64,000 bases of DNA from Leidyana gryllorum EB-2025a (lineage: Eukaryota > Apicomplexa). The notes beneath the pieces were generated by a model, which did not search any database, was not told where the DNA came from, and was given only the letters and a program-made list of their open reading frames with translations. Shown in pieces: positions 20,272-35,300 of the stretch; the first letter of the stretch is position 1, and each line of letters starts with the position of its first letter. Both the position numbers and the translations under genes were made by a program. The stretch covers positions 1,488,001-1,552,000 of the forward strand of contig JBLWGC010000230.1 of NCBI GenBank assembly GCA_048772705.1, written 5' to 3'.

Positions 20272-23084
20272 ATGGCAGCGCGAAACGCTGTGGTGACCGT
20301 TAAGGTCGATCGTCAAGGGGACAATGCCCGAGCGTTGGAGAATGTGGTATACATTGACCAACAGTCTTTCCAAAAGCTTACCTTATCGTCTCCTTATACT
20401 CCAAGTTTGATTGACAAGGGGTCCGATGGGACGGTCAAGTCTGTCGGTATCATGTTCGAGGGTTCTCGGATTATCCACAAGTGTTTGTAAGGTTAGGTGT
20501 GTAAAACGTATCTCTATTTTGCGCAGAGCGAACAATGCATTGCCGCCGGAGACTATCCAGCTGAGTGCGGTTCAACGTACGAATGAAAGTGTTGCATTGG
20601 ACCAGCGAGCGCGTGTTCGAGCATTTCAAGTCGAAGAACCGATCTCATATTATACAGCGGCTACCATTCACATGATAGTGGGGGTGATGAGTCGAGCGAA
20701 CGTGTTGAGTTTGATCGATAAGGATCTGGAGGCCTGGTGTCTGCGAACCGTCGGTGGTCAGATGCTGACTGTGGGGCAGAGTATCTACATTGCTGCCAAG
20801 GACACCAAAACTGGTACCGAAAATGTGGTTTGTGCCAAGGTAGCGGAGCTCGAGCTACTGGATTTGGGAGTGGATGGTGGTGGTGATAGTGCTGCGTCCT
20901 CCCGTTTCAAGTTCGGTCTGGTGACGAACACAACGGAATTCACCTTTGCAACCCAAGAACCTCACATTGATCTCAAGATCACCAAGAGTAAAAGAAGAAA
21001 TCTGTTTAAGCAGGACTTCAACTTTGAGCAGTTGGGCATTGGAGGACTCGACAAGGAGTTTGCCGACATATTCCGGCGAGCATTTGCTTCTCGAATCTTC
21101 CCACCCCATCTGGTCGAAGAGTTGGGTATCACACATGTTCGGGGAATGCTGCTTCACGGCCCTCCGGGAACTGGTAAAACCCTCATTGCCCGACAGATCG
21201 GCAAAGCCCTTCATGCTAAGGAGCCAAAGGTAACGGCAGAACGTGAGGAATGTGTGATGTCCGCCAACTTGCAGATCGTCAATGGTCCCGAAGTTCTGAA
21301 TAAATATGTTGGACAGTCTGAAGAAAATATTCGTAAACTATTTGCCGACGCTGAGGCGGATGAAAAGAAGGTACGGATTTGAGAGACACATCTCGATGTC
21401 CCACGATCTCATCATTTTCAGTATAAAGGCGACTCTCCGTTGCATATAATCATCTTTGATGAGCTCGACGCAATTTGCAAACAGCGAGGCACGAATCCAT
21501 CGGGGGCGGGTGTCAATGACTCGGTGGTGAATCAGTTATTGTCAAAGATTGACGGTGTCGACGCGCTGAACAATATTCTGGTGAGTGTAGAAGACGAGTG
21601 ACCTTCTGTATGGACGATCAATAGTTGATCGGAATGACAAATCGAATTGACATGCTGGATGAGGCGCTGCTGCGTCCCGGACGACTCGAAGTTCACATCG
21701 AGATCGGTCTCCCCGATGAGGCCGGCAGGGTTCAGATCTTCAAGATTCACACCAAGTCAATGAGAGATGCCAATCGACTCGACCCGGTGAGTTGGTGGAG
21801 GGAGACGGCATTGACGGGTGTGGCGATCATAGGATGTATCTCTTGAACAACTGGCCAAACGGACGCGTAACTTCTCGGGCGCGGAGATAGCGGTGAGGCA
21901 CCACCGCCATCAATAGGCTGTATCACACTCGGATTCCGTAGGGTTTGGTGCGGTCTGCGGTGTCTTATGCCTTTGCGCGGAACGTGGATCCCTCCAACAT
22001 GAAGCCTGACGCGGACGATGTTGTGGTGACTCAAGCAGACTTCGATCAGGCCCTGGACGAAGTTAAGCCCGCCTTTGGTGTTGCTGAGGAGTCTCTGCGG
22101 AGTGAGCAGCTCCATATCCGCGAAGGTTTCGCTGTTTACCGTCTTCTTTCCTCACACAGAGTACACTGTCAATGGCATCATCCCGTTCTCTGGAGCGGTC
22201 GAGAAGCTCGAGAAGGATCTCTTCACTTTGGCGACCCAAGTGCGTCGTAGTGAGACGTCTCCTTTAGTGTCGATGCTGCTGTGGGGGTCCTCTGGCAGCG
22301 GCAAGTCGGCCATGGCTTGTCACGTAGCGGAACAATCAGACTTCCCGTTTGTCAAGCTGATATCTCCCGATGACTACATAGGATACTCCGTGAGTCAAAT
22401 CCGGCCACTCTCTTCTCTCCTAACTTCCTTTCCGCCTCACTCCAGGAGATGGCGAAAGTAGCAGCGATATCCAAGTGCTTTGAAGACGCCTATAAGAGTG
22501 ACCTATCTATGAGTGAGTTGCCCGTTGAGTCGAAAAGGGCACAACCAACCTGTTTACTTTCCAGTCATCTTGGACGATCTCGAGCGTCTGTTGGATTACT
22601 CGAGTATTGGGCCGCGATTCTCTAACATTTTGTTACAAACTCTGATGGTTCAAGTGAAACGGATGCCCAAGAAGAAGGGACGTCGCATTATGATAATTGG
22701 CACCACGAGCGAACCGACCTTTATTCAGGACAGTGGTTTACTCAATGCCTTCCAGTTACACTATCACTCACCAATGATTAAGAATCCCGAAGCTCTTTTG
22801 CGGATTCTGGAGGTACGCAATGCTACCCGGGGTGATCTCAGCAAAGAAGAAGCCATGAGTCTGTGTAAAGCAATCTATGTCGAGGGTGCCCCCGCTATCA
22901 AAATTCCCGTCAAAGCGCTCTTCTTGGCATTGGAAATGGCTAAAGAGATCACCAGGACTCAAGGCTCAGAGAGTAAGATGACACTGCCATTACTGATTAT
23001 TATATCACCTCCCCACCATCCGCAGCCATCAACCACAGAACCGTACTGGCGTGTCTCAAAGACTATGGAGTTCAGGACATCTGA
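20272..23084 (+). CDS. NSF: N-ethylmaleimide-sensitive factor (NSF/Sec18)
   Basis: AAA+ ATPase that disassembles SNARE complexes after membrane fusion. Eleven exons: 20272-20486, 20527-21229, 21275-21370, 21422-21580, 21625-21786, 21833-21892, 21942-22101, 22160-22389, 22446-22512, 22565-22972, 23026-23084; 772 aa. The N-domain is followed by D1 with Walker A GPPGTGKT, the NSF-specific [19 protein letters not shown], Walker [16 protein letters not shown] and [11 protein letters not shown], then D2 with Walker A-like GSSGSGKS and [16 protein letters not shown]. The 45-nt intron at 21230-21274 has no stop and is a codon multiple; it was removed because the conserved EPK-IVNGPE junction is otherwise interrupted by 15 foreign residues. 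The last exon gives the end [13 protein letters not shown]. The D2 Walker A differs from the usual GPPHSGKT-like form. Confidence 0.95.
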
Positions 23085-23380
23085 CGTGCGTAGCCTAGTA
23101 GTAGTAGTTGTTCGTTCATAAGGGGAAGTGTGCAGCAGCAGAAGGGAGAAAGTGATCGCGCAAACGAAGTGTTCGGGCGACCGAAGAGCTCTCGGGGGGT
23201 AGCTAAAGCCGACATGAAGAGGGCCTTGGGCCTTGTTGAGCCTTCGGCCAGCAGCGATTCTGGCGAGCTCCAGTTCAGAAGGACGAATCAATCACTGGTG
23301 CCCGAGATCAACTCTTTGGTCCATACCCGACCAATTTGGCGCCACTTGACCATCGCGGCCATCGTGGGGGGGCGTGCTAG

Positions 23381-26300
23381 TCACAAAGCAGCAGCAGATT
23401 GGATCCCGTTCTTAGCTACCACGACTTCAGCTCGTAGCCGTTTCTGAGCAGCACCCACTTCGCGCACCACCTTCTGAATCACTGTCGCATTGGCACAGGG
23501 GATCTGTCTGCAGACTGCTTCTGGCCGCTTCAAATGGATCAGAACACCTTGAGTGGACGCTGACACATTCTGAATTTGTGCGACAGACTCTGACCACACA
23601 ACTCCAGTGCCGACGCTTCGAGATTTTCCAGATGATGTCGCATACCCAGGACTCCGGGGAGGAGACATACCCCCCCCGTTATTTCCAGTGCCCAGCGCCG
23701 GTACCGAGACGCTCACACCACTCGCTGCCCTCGACATCCCGCGTCTCTCTCTCCGTAGCGACAAGTCGAGGAGCACTATTTGTTTGGGATAGAAGACCAA
23801 AACCGTATGTCGCGGGGGAGACTCTCGTCTCTCGAGAGTGATACATTGGAGTACGCTTTTAGCGAATCGAAGGCCGAGCAGCTCGCGGATATCAGCGTCT
23901 GCCGGGTCGTAGTCTCTGCGAGCAGTGTGTCAATGGAGAGAATTGTAGATTGCTTACCGCAAGCGTCCGTGTTCTCCCCAGAGCATCCGGGGCTTCCGTC
24001 TTCTCTCGAAGATGAGTTTCTTGGGCAACATGGTACTGGTTGCAAAGCTGGCTGACATGCCCGATGCCACGTTACTGACCGCTTGGCCCATCTTGTCGAC
24101 CGGTTTGATGATACTTCCCATTACGCCTTGACCGAAACCTTTGAGAGCTCCGCTGAAACCACCCGTCCTTCCGCCCTCGATCGGTTTGGTCACCACATTT
24201 GTCAGACTCACAAACCCTTCGCCCAAATTCTTCATGGCCGCCTGCAGTCCACTTCCGAGGGTCTGATTGGCTCGTCGAGCGGACTGCCGTTCTCGTTGTC
24301 TCTTATTGATATAGTCCTTGTCGAATGTCAAATTGGTCATGAAGGACGACACTTGATTAGACACTGTGTCCACACCGGTCAGACCGGCACCAAGACCGGT
24401 GCGTAACATATCCACAGGAATGCGTGGAATGTTAAGCAGACTGCTATACTCCACCAGAGTGGCCAAAGAGTTGAACACTTGAGCTGTATAGTAATCGTTG
24501 AAGCTCTTGAACACTGTAGTAACTGACCCTCGGACCTGTTCCTCACTGCCGACGCCATCAGGGCCCTTTGGGTCGAAAGCTGGGAACTTTATGGGCGCTC
24601 CCCGCAACTCCAATCGGGTACTCGCAGTCACAACTCTCAGCAGCATTACCATCTTGTCACCCAGCAGACCCATCCGATCGAGCAGGAAGCTGCACCAAGC
24701 GTGAAGAGTAAAGTCGCTGATATATAGCTTCTCTAACACCACAAGCTGTGGTAATCGAGGAGGTATGTACTGTTGCAGAAGAGATAAACGGGTCCATTGG
24801 TGCTCGATCTCGCCGCGTGGCACGCCGCGACTACTGAGAGAATATCCCAGCGACTTGAGACATTCATTATAAAAGTCCGAAATCCCGTTAACGACCTCAA
24901 TATCCATATCCAACTCGATGTCATCCAGCATTATACGTACGTCCTTGAACACCAAGTCTCGTGTGTGCGTTATTGGACGCGACAACGATATCTCAATAAA
25001 CTTCTTCCCGCCGCCAGACACCTTTGATGCCTCAGTTTCCGGCGCCGGTAGCGCTCGGGTGCCCGAGGGGAGCGCTGCCTGCGGACGAGTCAGACCAGCA
25101 TTCGTATTTGCGAGTACTCCACTCCGACTCCGTGAAGGTTCTCGGGTTGGAACATTGCCCACAGTTGCCGGAGCCGGTGGAGAACTGCTGCTGGAAGAAG
25201 GCGCGGCGGCTGAAGACGAAGCTTTGACGACTGTTCCTCTGTTCGCCAATATGACAGATTTCTCGCTTCTCTCCAATTGAGAGTCGATCTGCAAATCAGA
25301 AATCTGCAGGTTCAAGGTGTGCATATTCTGACGCGTAACACTGCTGGCATCAATTTGGCACAGTTCAGCAAACATCAACTCTTCTCGCAGTTTCTCCGAT
25401 ACCAACGATAGACCCATTCGCGCCATGTGGAACTCCACTGAACTCTCCAAATCGTGAACATCCAATACTGGAAGCTGTGTGGGACAGGTTGCCAATGTGG
25501 TGGTCGCGCTCTCTGACGGGGTGTGTGACAAGCGACGTTGGTCGGGCTCCACCGTCACCACGATACCATCGCCCTGCCTCTCGAATTTCACATTGATTGC
25601 CACAGCATTCTTTCCGCCCGATCGCAGCGGCTGAGCCCCGCCCATTACCTCCACTCCTTCTTTTGGGAAGTACTCTTCCTCAATGTCCACACGGAAAGCC
25701 TTCTCCTTGAAGACTGCTGGAGCGCAGTCGTGTATCAACTTGTGTTTGGGGGCAAAGTACTGATCGTTGACGATAATGTATAGGCGCAGTATTCTACTGT
25801 CGCACAAGAACGGACTCGGCCATGCCACACACTCCGTGCCGCCTGTTGGGATCAGGACGCCTCGCAGATGTGCAGTCGCTGGTGCCATAGAACTTGAGGT
25901 ACTCTGATCCTTCAGGGTGGGTTCCTGTTCGCTGTGATACATCCGACAGGCCAAAGAGAGGTGAGCCTCCGCTGGACATTTGTTCCTCACGATGACTCCG
26001 AGATTAGTCTTCTGGGCAATGGCACTGGTCAAATGACCGATAACGATGCTGAAGGTCCCATCATCCGGACAGATCCGAACAATGTACATTTGGGGTTCTC
26101 CTTTGATACTCGGAATCAACAAGTGAGTCTCACCAGCTGTGGCCTCGGTGATCACCACTGCTTCGCTCACTCGGGTATCGCCCACGCGCCCAAACTGCAG
26201 ATATAAGGGAGAGTCCTTATTCTTCCACACCATAGCTCGACTGACGTAGGGGGCGATCGAGAACCGATGGTCTTTGCACCCATACTGGGCTACAAAGAGC

Positions 26301-29300
26301 TCAATATCGCACAGGTTGGTCACAATATACTTTGGCACCAAACTCACTATCCGACACAACGCCCCAGCAGTATCACTCACTCGGATCTTCTGACTCCTCA
26401 AAACAAAGGTGGCATAGACACCCTTCTTTGTATCCAATGCAATGTTAGTGAAACTGCCCTGCGCCGGCACCTCTCCCCGCACAGTGGTCATCGTTGGGGT
26501 TTGATGCTGAGGATCACTCTGTACCAACTTTAGACTGAGCAACTGCTGGCCCTCTGATACGGCATACTCCAGCAATCGAAGACGGTCTTGACCACTTGCG
26601 TGAACATACGGTTTGTCCTCCTTGTTAGCGGGGTGGATTGACCATCCAGTCCGATCCACAAACCATTGAGGGGCGCTTATAACAAACACCTGCTGACGTG
26701 GATCAATGACTTTCGGAAGTATAGCAGACACGTCTCGAGCCGCCTCTCTCCGAACTTCGAGACAACAGTTGGCTGTGTCCATATCCACGATCTGCATACG
26801 AGCGATCATTGCTTCGGGATCTTCCATCTCTCCGTCCTCGGTCTCGCTCCCATTTCCACCCGACGTCTCGCGGTCCTCCACGCCGTACCCGTCGCGCTCC
26901 TTCTTCAGTCTAAACAGTCTATTCTGCGGAATCTTAAGCGTTACGGTGCTGGAATTATACGTCTTCTTGTCTCCATGAAGTCGCGACCCCAACGACAGAT
27001 CGTTACCAATTAGTGGCGGCGGGACTTCATACACAAAGAAGGTTTGCCCTGGCATCAAAGTCCAGTTGACATGACACTTATCGGTCAACACCGGATCTGC
27101 TGAGCGGTCAGCTCTCGACAGACTGCTCTTGCTCCGTGGTTTGTTCAACATCAGCATATCCAGAACCAGTGGGGCCGCGTTGATTCTGTGGTGAGGAAAC
27201 ACTCATCAAGTCAACATCAGCTGACTTACGCAGTGATACTGGGGAAGATAGTCAATTCACATATCTCAGTCTCCGCTGGCAAACTGCTGACCCGCTTGGT
27301 CAAACAGCACTCAAAGTACAAGCGAGTGCCTGGTGGGTGAGAGGGACCATTGGAAGTAGCTCCTTGACCTCTAATAGCCGCTGACGCTTTCTTCGAGATC
27401 TTCCGCTTGTCTTTACTGCCTATACCGAGACCACTCGAGCGACGGTCGCCCTCTTTCATCAACTTGGAAACGGTGTCAAGTGGCTTGCCGTGCCAACAAT
27501 ATCTGGCAAGGGTCAAGGTAGGAAGAGTGTCAACTTGAAGGAGCGTCAAATGTGCCCTACCTGGTGTGAAAGACACCTCCTTCACTCGCAACCATCCCAA
27601 CGCCTTTATTCTTATCGATTATATCTTGCGTGTGGTCGATAGAGTCGATCGGATCGCACCACCCGTCTCCGCGCGCACCAGCACGCATGAAAATGTCTTT
27701 GATATAGCCGACCAACCTGAAAGTAACTGCAGATTCGGGTGTGGTCCCAACTCGAAACTCACTCATCGCGTTTCTGTGAGGGCAGATTGGGATCTTGGAT
27801 CGTTCGGGATATTTCGTCGGTGCCATAGCCATCGAGGTCTTTCAGCAAGAAGTTCAGAGGCCGGAACACCATTCGAACTCGACCGCCGTTCTGAGAGGCA
27901 AAAGCGGCTCTGGGAACACTCAGTAGCTGTCCGTGCTGCAGTATCATAGAATAGGAGTATTCGGCCTCTCTCAAGCCCACAAGCAGGAGCTCATGTGGGT
28001 GCTGGAGGTCTGGGAAGCCAGTGACAGGTTTGGCAAAGTGCGTGGTGGGTATATTCTTGGGTTTGGTGACTTTGAGTGCCTGACTGTTGAGATTCTCCAC
28101 GCCCCATTCTTCGACGCAGGGGTGTACGGTGGAGTCAAGGGGCTCGAAGATGGAGTTTAGGCTGACATCACCCTCTTCATCGCCATCTAAGCCGGTCTTG
28201 TCTGCCATGAGGCGGGACAGACGAGCTGATAAGAGCTCTGTGGGGGCTATCCACGCGTCTAATGGCTGTTCCAGTCGGATATACTGATTCTCCTCGTTCA
28301 GAAATGCTACTTGCAGGGGCAACCCAGATTGATTCTGAATGCGGAATATAGAAGCGATGAGCAGAAGTTGGAAACTCGGGTGAGGCGAAACAATCTCGGC
28401 AACCGTAGTGCATATATTCTGCGGTTCTTCCATTGTCATTGCAGGCGTCAGTGTTCGGGGAGGACTGCCAAAGTCTCTGTCCCCTTCGGCTACTGGTGAG
28501 TGAGTGCGGAGAAGCCGAGCCCAAGTTGAAGGTAACTCACCCGGACTTCTGGGCAGATCGCCTTCAACACCTTTGTCGAACGCTGTCAGTATATTAACGG
28601 CCGAGTTCCGGTGCAGATTGATCGCAAAGGCATGACATCCTATGAAGACACTCGTGATATTTCTTGACGGTGCCGTCTCTCTTACCTTTAGGCAATTCTC
28701 CGACGATCCTTGGAGAAGGGTCCAGATACAGGTTCTGACTGTCAGGAGCAGTTCGTTTCATATCGTGTGCAGCCTTCTCGAAGAGAGCGATAGCTTGGGT
28801 GGGGGACCGAGACGCAATCAGAGCTCGACGAACCGCTGCCTCATCGACGAGGTAGGTGGGTGAGCGATACATTATGCGAAGATGATCCGCCACAGACTTC
28901 ACCAAAGTGTCAGGTGGCGCGGGAAGCAGGTAGACAGCTTCGTTGGTGTTGGTGTCTCCTTGACCCATTCGCATGTTGGTTCGGGTTTGCTCTTTGGTGA
29001 GAGGCACAGCTAAGAACGCATCGAGACTGAGCGGGGAAGAGCTCGGCTGCAATACTTGAGACACAGATGGGATCTGTTCGAGGGGTAATCCCTCCGTCAG
29101 GAGACCGGACTCCACCACTCGTGTCATTTGGAAGGCGCAACCGCTCATGTTGAGGCATCGGAAAGCCGCTGTTGCAACTTTCTGATCGCCGTGTTCAGAG
29201 CGAATGATCGGCAGTGCCAGTCGTTGATGGCCCTCTTCCCGACTTGAGAAGGTCTCCTGGAAGAGAGGGATACAGAAGAGACACAGTTGGACCATTCTGG

Positions 29301-32300
29301 GAGTGATATTGATGTAGACAGGAGTGCTCGAACTGAACTTGAAGGCTTTCACGGGCCGCACTCTGCTCTTGAGAGGGTGATTCCGAAGGTGTCCCCAGTT
29401 GAACGCTTCGATATCATTGATTGTGGGGTCAATTTCACTGCCAGTGATCTCTGCTCGTCTCAAACGTTGTGTGGCCAACATTTGACGTTGGAACTTGAGC
29501 ACTCGTTGGATCGGGACAGCTGAGCGCCACGCTGTTCGGGACTGGAGTCTCTCGACACACGGCTCCCAGACACCAATAGCCGAGTTCAAATAGTCCATAC
29601 GAACATTCATCTCCTCGGCACAGATGAGAAAGTGGGAAGGGCTCCATCGGAAAGCTAATTTGGGAATTCCAACCGTTGATCGGATGAGCGGAACAGCGGT
29701 CGCACGGAACTCATCGCAGAAAACAATGGACAACTCTTGAAGAGCCAAGTCAACATTGAAGAAGCGGAACATAGTTTGATCTGATGGATCGACGAAAACC
29801 TGAATACTGCCATCCGAAGTTGTCCCACTCCCCGGTGTATTTGGACGGTTGTATATTGGGGGCACGACAACGGGTGCAGCTTCGCCCGTGGAGGCTGAGG
29901 GCAAGTCTTGCATGAAGCTGCGGACGGCATAGACGAGCGCTTTGATATCCTTAGCCGTGAGATTCAGAACACATTCTGTTACCAAAGATCGACCTCAAAC
30001 ACTTTCAAGACTCCTCCCACTTACCAGGAATTCTGAAGCTCAAGAAGGCTTCACCGACAAAGACAGCCGGGTGTGATGCACTTTCCAGGAATGTTGACAA
30101 CTGTTCGTTCAAGACTTTCATACGAGCGGCATTCTTTCCGACTGGTCGTGACTGCAGCACTGGATCGAAGAGTCCCCGATACCGCCCTCTCCCCAAGAGT
30201 TCGAACGACTTGCAGCTCAAACGAGCTTCCGTGTCGTCAGGTCGTGTCAGCAGCTCGAATCGTCCCCCCGGGAGACTGACTTCGTGGAAAGCGACTCCTT
30301 TCTGGTCAGACTGTCCACAGAAGAGCAGATCGGTTTGCCATCTCCACAAGTCGTTCACGGCTGCCAAGAATTATTAACAGAAAGTATTTGGGGGATATAG
30401 TTGAAACTCGACTTACAGGTCATCACACTGGGGATGAGGAAGCTTCCTTGGCTGGCATTGACGGAGAAGCAGAACGGGATGTCCTCCGGGAGTGAGACGC
30501 GATTGAGTGCTGTCCGAGCGGTCATCCCATGATACTGTGACGAGGTGGCGCTGTGCGGGTCGGCGAGAGCACTCTGATCCGCATTCTTGTTGGACGGTGG
30601 ATTCAGATCAGGGCGAGGGAGAGAGTTCCTTGGGGTCATCAAAGCATCGTTGCTCACGACCTGCATAATCGGTTTGGGGAAGTGTTTCATCGAGCTGAAG
30701 GCGAGACCCGAAGTGACAAAGTCGAATATGTCCATTCCCAATACGACCAACACTGTGACTTCAGGTTGCAGTAAGGCGACCTCGAATTTGGTTCGAGACA
30801 AACACGAGTTGAAGTATATCCGTATAGCTTCGTGGTTATCCTTCTCCAAGAGTTGTAACTCCTCATCGGTATAGAAACCTTTGACAGTGCCCATTTCCAA
30901 ACCTCTCTTCTCGTCTTGCCGCATTCCCTGACGCATCCACTCGAAACAGAAAGCGTCCTTGCGTAACCAGGGAAACTTGTCTACGAGTTGGGCAGCCCTC
31001 GCGGGAACGTCTTCGCCCCAACTCATCCTCTCGAGTGCCGTGGCCTTCCCACTACCGTCTCCGCTGTTGGTCGATGTGGCGTTTCTTCCAGAGGAGGCAT
31101 CGTGAGCGTGACTCTTGATGAATTGACGGACGGCATTCACAGAGTCTTTCCGAGTGTCAACAGCGGAGAACTCCTTTCCATAGAGACCGAAGCCGTACAC
31201 ATTGACTACAAATTACGAACTGTGAGAGAGAAAACATTGAATCTCATCACTTACAGGCAGGGTGGAGCGCCACATCGCATCCCACGTAGATGGACTTTAT
31301 CTCAATGTTGGCCACCGGTCTATCGGGGTTGAACAATGTTTCCAGGGCGATGCCTGGCGTTCTCAGACGAAGAGATATACGCATTGGCTCCCTCTCGAGA
31401 CTCGATTTGATCTGCTCCATCTCCGTTTGTGTGTCAGTAACTGTGACTGGCATCGGCTGATAGCCTCCTCCACTTAGATTCTCGTTCATCACATCGAGCA
31501 GAAGGGACAGCTGAGGCCGTGAGAGACGTAAGGACCAATAGGAAGTAACTCCATCAATCTCGACTGGTGATTCTGTGGTCCAATGAACCCGTAGCGCAGC
31601 GTTGAGACTACTCAACATCGTCGAGGCCACATGCGGTTTATAAGTTCCGGTAGGGTGATGCTGAGCCTCAATGGTCAATCCTTGGATTTCAGTCATAACT
31701 GATGTCTCCAAAGTGCCTTCCCGCTCAGAATATGCATTCTGGAACTTCACTTGTTCAACATTCAGCTGTAAGTTGGCCCCCAGGTAGTAAAGATCAACTT
31801 GCCGTTTGTCGGTGGCACTCCCCTCAGGAGGCGGACCCCCACGTAGCTTAGCCCTCATGGCCCGGATGTCTTCCTCACTGGCTCCTCCATATTTGCCATA
31901 CAAATGACTCGTGCGGAACCCTCCGACTCGTTTGCCGTCTCGCAAGAAGCTCGTTACACCACGGACATACGTCTGGGGGATGGCGCTCTTATCTTCGCTG
32001 AGAATGAAACAGGGGGCGGTAACCGTGAAAGTGTAGAAGATACTCGGCTTTGAAGCCAACTCGCGGGCTGCCTCGTATGACCGCCACAGGAAAGCCTCCA
32101 GAATACTTCCACTCAGATATTGAATGAGCCGACTGAGGTCTTGTTGGAAGTAGACATAACTCAGTGGTTGCAGTGACCCCTCGATACATTGAGAATACGG
32201 GAGCTTTTCTCCATCCTCGCTATCGTAACTTCTCATCCGCAACGTGAGAACATTGGTACTGTTCACATGGTGGCGGAAACGTGGACTCGGCGCTGAGGAG

Positions 32301-35300
32301 ATCACGCCGTTAGCCGTCAACGAATCAGAACTCAAATGCTTAGGCGCGACGACGCATCGATCGTCCACTCGCACCTCCACCCAATCAACACGCAAAGCAG
32401 TCTCCGACTCGTGCTCGTGATCGAGACCGATACGCAAGAGAGATACATCCTGACAGGAGGCTCTCCAGAACACAGCGTCATCTTCCCAGAAGCTGATGGC
32501 TGCTGCTCTGATGGTAACACTGGCTATCAGGTCCACCCACATAGTGTCAGACTGCTTGCATGAATTGTACTTTGTGAACGGAGGAAGGCCCTGGGACAAC
32601 GTCAAGTTGGCCTTCCCGATACCTTCTCCCTCTTCGACCCCACGTCGCTCGTCTTCGGGTTGCTGTAATCCTTGCATCACACGGTTGAGAGTTTCTCCCA
32701 AGCTACCCAGTGTCTCAGGTTCCCCTGGCATCGGCTCTTCAGCGCCCAGAATAGACTCTCCTTGCACAATGTCCATGTAGTGGTCGTAGCAAGCAATGAG
32801 ACTCTGGATGCAACCTTTGTGCCAATGGAGCTCCACCGGAGCCATATTGACTTCGAGGTACCGGTTGGCTGCAGATAGCTGTCTCCCATCCACATGAGAG
32901 CTCTTGAGAAGGGTGCGTAGATTATTCGGGACCCAAGACCCGCCCAGACTACGGACTTCTGTTCTGATTTGATCCACAGAGGGAGGCGACGACGAGTCTT
33001 CGTGATCGTCAGGCCGCCAGTACTGCACTTGAAAGGCGTAAAACGCAGAGTCGTCTTCGGCGTCTTCGAAGACTTCGTCAAAAGTAGCGCTCATCGACCC
33101 TTGGCTATCGGCGATGGATGACATGCGGTCAGAGGCCACAGTCGTGAACAGAGGAGTGTTATTCCTACAGTCTTCGACTCGGAGACTGGCCATCCCCACT
33201 CGCACAGACTGTTCCGAAGTCTCGTTCGTTCGCAATTCACCCGTCAGATCGAGTGCATCCAGTTGGACCAATGGCGTTGATTGAACATCTGCAACCGTTA
33301 GACCTACGCGACGAACGCACAGTTCAACGTGCACTTCAAAGGTCGCCGACTGGGCGGCACCAGGCCCGCCCAACTCTTCGGTGGCTCTCTCAATCTCAGC
33401 TTCGAGCTCATCAGCCGGTAAGAAGGTGGATCGTCCGTCGTCAGTTATGTACGTATCCGAGTTGCTTTCGAGTCCGGCGATGCCTCCACCAGGGCTGGGG
33501 ATGTGATAGTCACTGCTCGGCTCGGTTGGATCAACCATTATCTGAGAGTCGATAAATCCGCCGCTGCCTCCACGTTCCGAGTTTGCCTGGACAGATGGTA
33601 CCTTCTCTGAAGGCGGTGCGATTGCGCCTCCCACGTGTAATTCGTCTAAGAGTGTCTTTGGGATCTTTGTGAGGAGTCGCACGAGTCGGGGCTCCAAGAA
33701 TACCAGAATCTCTTTGGAGACGGCTGTCACTGAGACTGTCTTGAAGTTATGGACGGAAACCCGGACCTCCAGCGGGATGGGATGGATAGCCACCATATCC
33801 TCCGACTGCTCAGCGGCAGTGCCGCCGCCACTGTCCTCAGGGGGACGTGTTTGGAGATCATTGTAGAGTAACTGTGTATCAGAGAGCTCCAAACTGAGCT
33901 GGAAGCTTTGAAGTTGGCACGGCCTCGGAGTGAAGACTTTGGCTCTTCCCAAGTTGAACTTGAGGGATCCAATGTTGTCATCCTCGAATATGAGGATAGG
34001 CGCTGCCAACTGGACATCAATGTCGAATGTCTTGGATATGTCTCGGTGGGTGGCTGCTGGACTTTCAGATTGCTGTGGAGAGGAGGAAAGTACAGAAGAA
34101 CAGACAGCTTCGGGGTTTCAATCCCCTTTGATGCTCACCATTTGCTGTTCAACGACTTTACTCTTGAGTCTCTCTTTCTGTTCCGCCATGAGTTCCTCCA
34201 GGAAGCCCTGATTTGGTATTCCAGCGTTCTTTTGCATCTGACGGACATGACGTAGTTCATCCACGAAAGCTTGGGACGCCTCGAAGGTGAAGAAAGCTGC
34301 GAACTTCCGCACGAAGATGGGACGGACTTTCAACACCAGAGGCTGCAATTGCGCTTTGAGGACAAATTTGTGTCCGTCCCGATCAATGGCATTCTGGATC
34401 CTTATGCTGTTGAGAGTATCGCCGTTGCTAACACCACCGCCGTCCACGGGTGGGTGGGAATCTGTGGCATCTTCAGCGGCCTGCAGATCTTCTTCGTCCT
34501 CGAGGGCTTCTTGGAAACTGGACACATGTCGTAACGGGAGTAATGATCCATCCTGGAAATATACAATCCGACGACCCAATTGACTCGCCTCCACCCTGTC
34601 AACGCCTCCAAAAACAGTCCACTCAAATGCTTCACGTAACTCCTGGTCGACTTTGGGCGTCAGATTCAGACTGATGTTTAAGCCATAAACATCAGCGGTC
34701 AAGAAATCAGGTTCTTCCACCTGATCTTCTTCATCAGTACGTCGCTCGGTCAGTATCAGACCGAAACGAGGGAGGCTGAAGGTCAAACTCCAACTCATTG
34801 ATGAACTATCTAAGGCAAAGACGTCTTCAGTTTCCTCTCCTTCGGCATCGGCTTTGGTCTGAAACAGAAGGGGGCCGGCCAATGTCATTGTGCCGTTATT
34901 GGCCGGAAACTCACTTTAGCTAACTCCTCTTCGATGAATTGTACCTCCTCTTCGGTCAGCTCGAGACCCCCGACTCCATGAGCAGCCGCTTCCGCGATCA
35001 GTGTGGCCTCATCCTTACGGTTGGTGATTCTGCCCCACCATCCCTGTTGCTGTCGGGCTTCTTCCATTTGCTCCCGCTGACGCGCCTCTCGAGCTCTGAT
35101 CACCCGCTCGGCCGCCACGCGGCAACGCGTTCGCCATTGAATTAGCTGAAGACGAAGCCGGTGTGAGGGGAGTAGAGGGAAGAGCAACACACGGTAGAGT
35201 TACGAATACAGAATAACATCGTTGACATTATTAAAGCGTGTCGGTCTGCAACTTACATATCGTGCCGGGATGACGTCATGCAAGATTTGGAGACGGTGTT

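Noticed and set aside
20411-21382. NSF exon read without the 45-nt intron
   Set aside because: It would put 15 unrelated residues inside the conserved EPK-IVNGPE motif; clean GT-AG ends make an intron more likely.
23130-23447. 105-codon frame between NSF and VPS13
   Set aside because: It overlaps the VPS13 last exon in antisense and shows no recognisable feature or splice partner.
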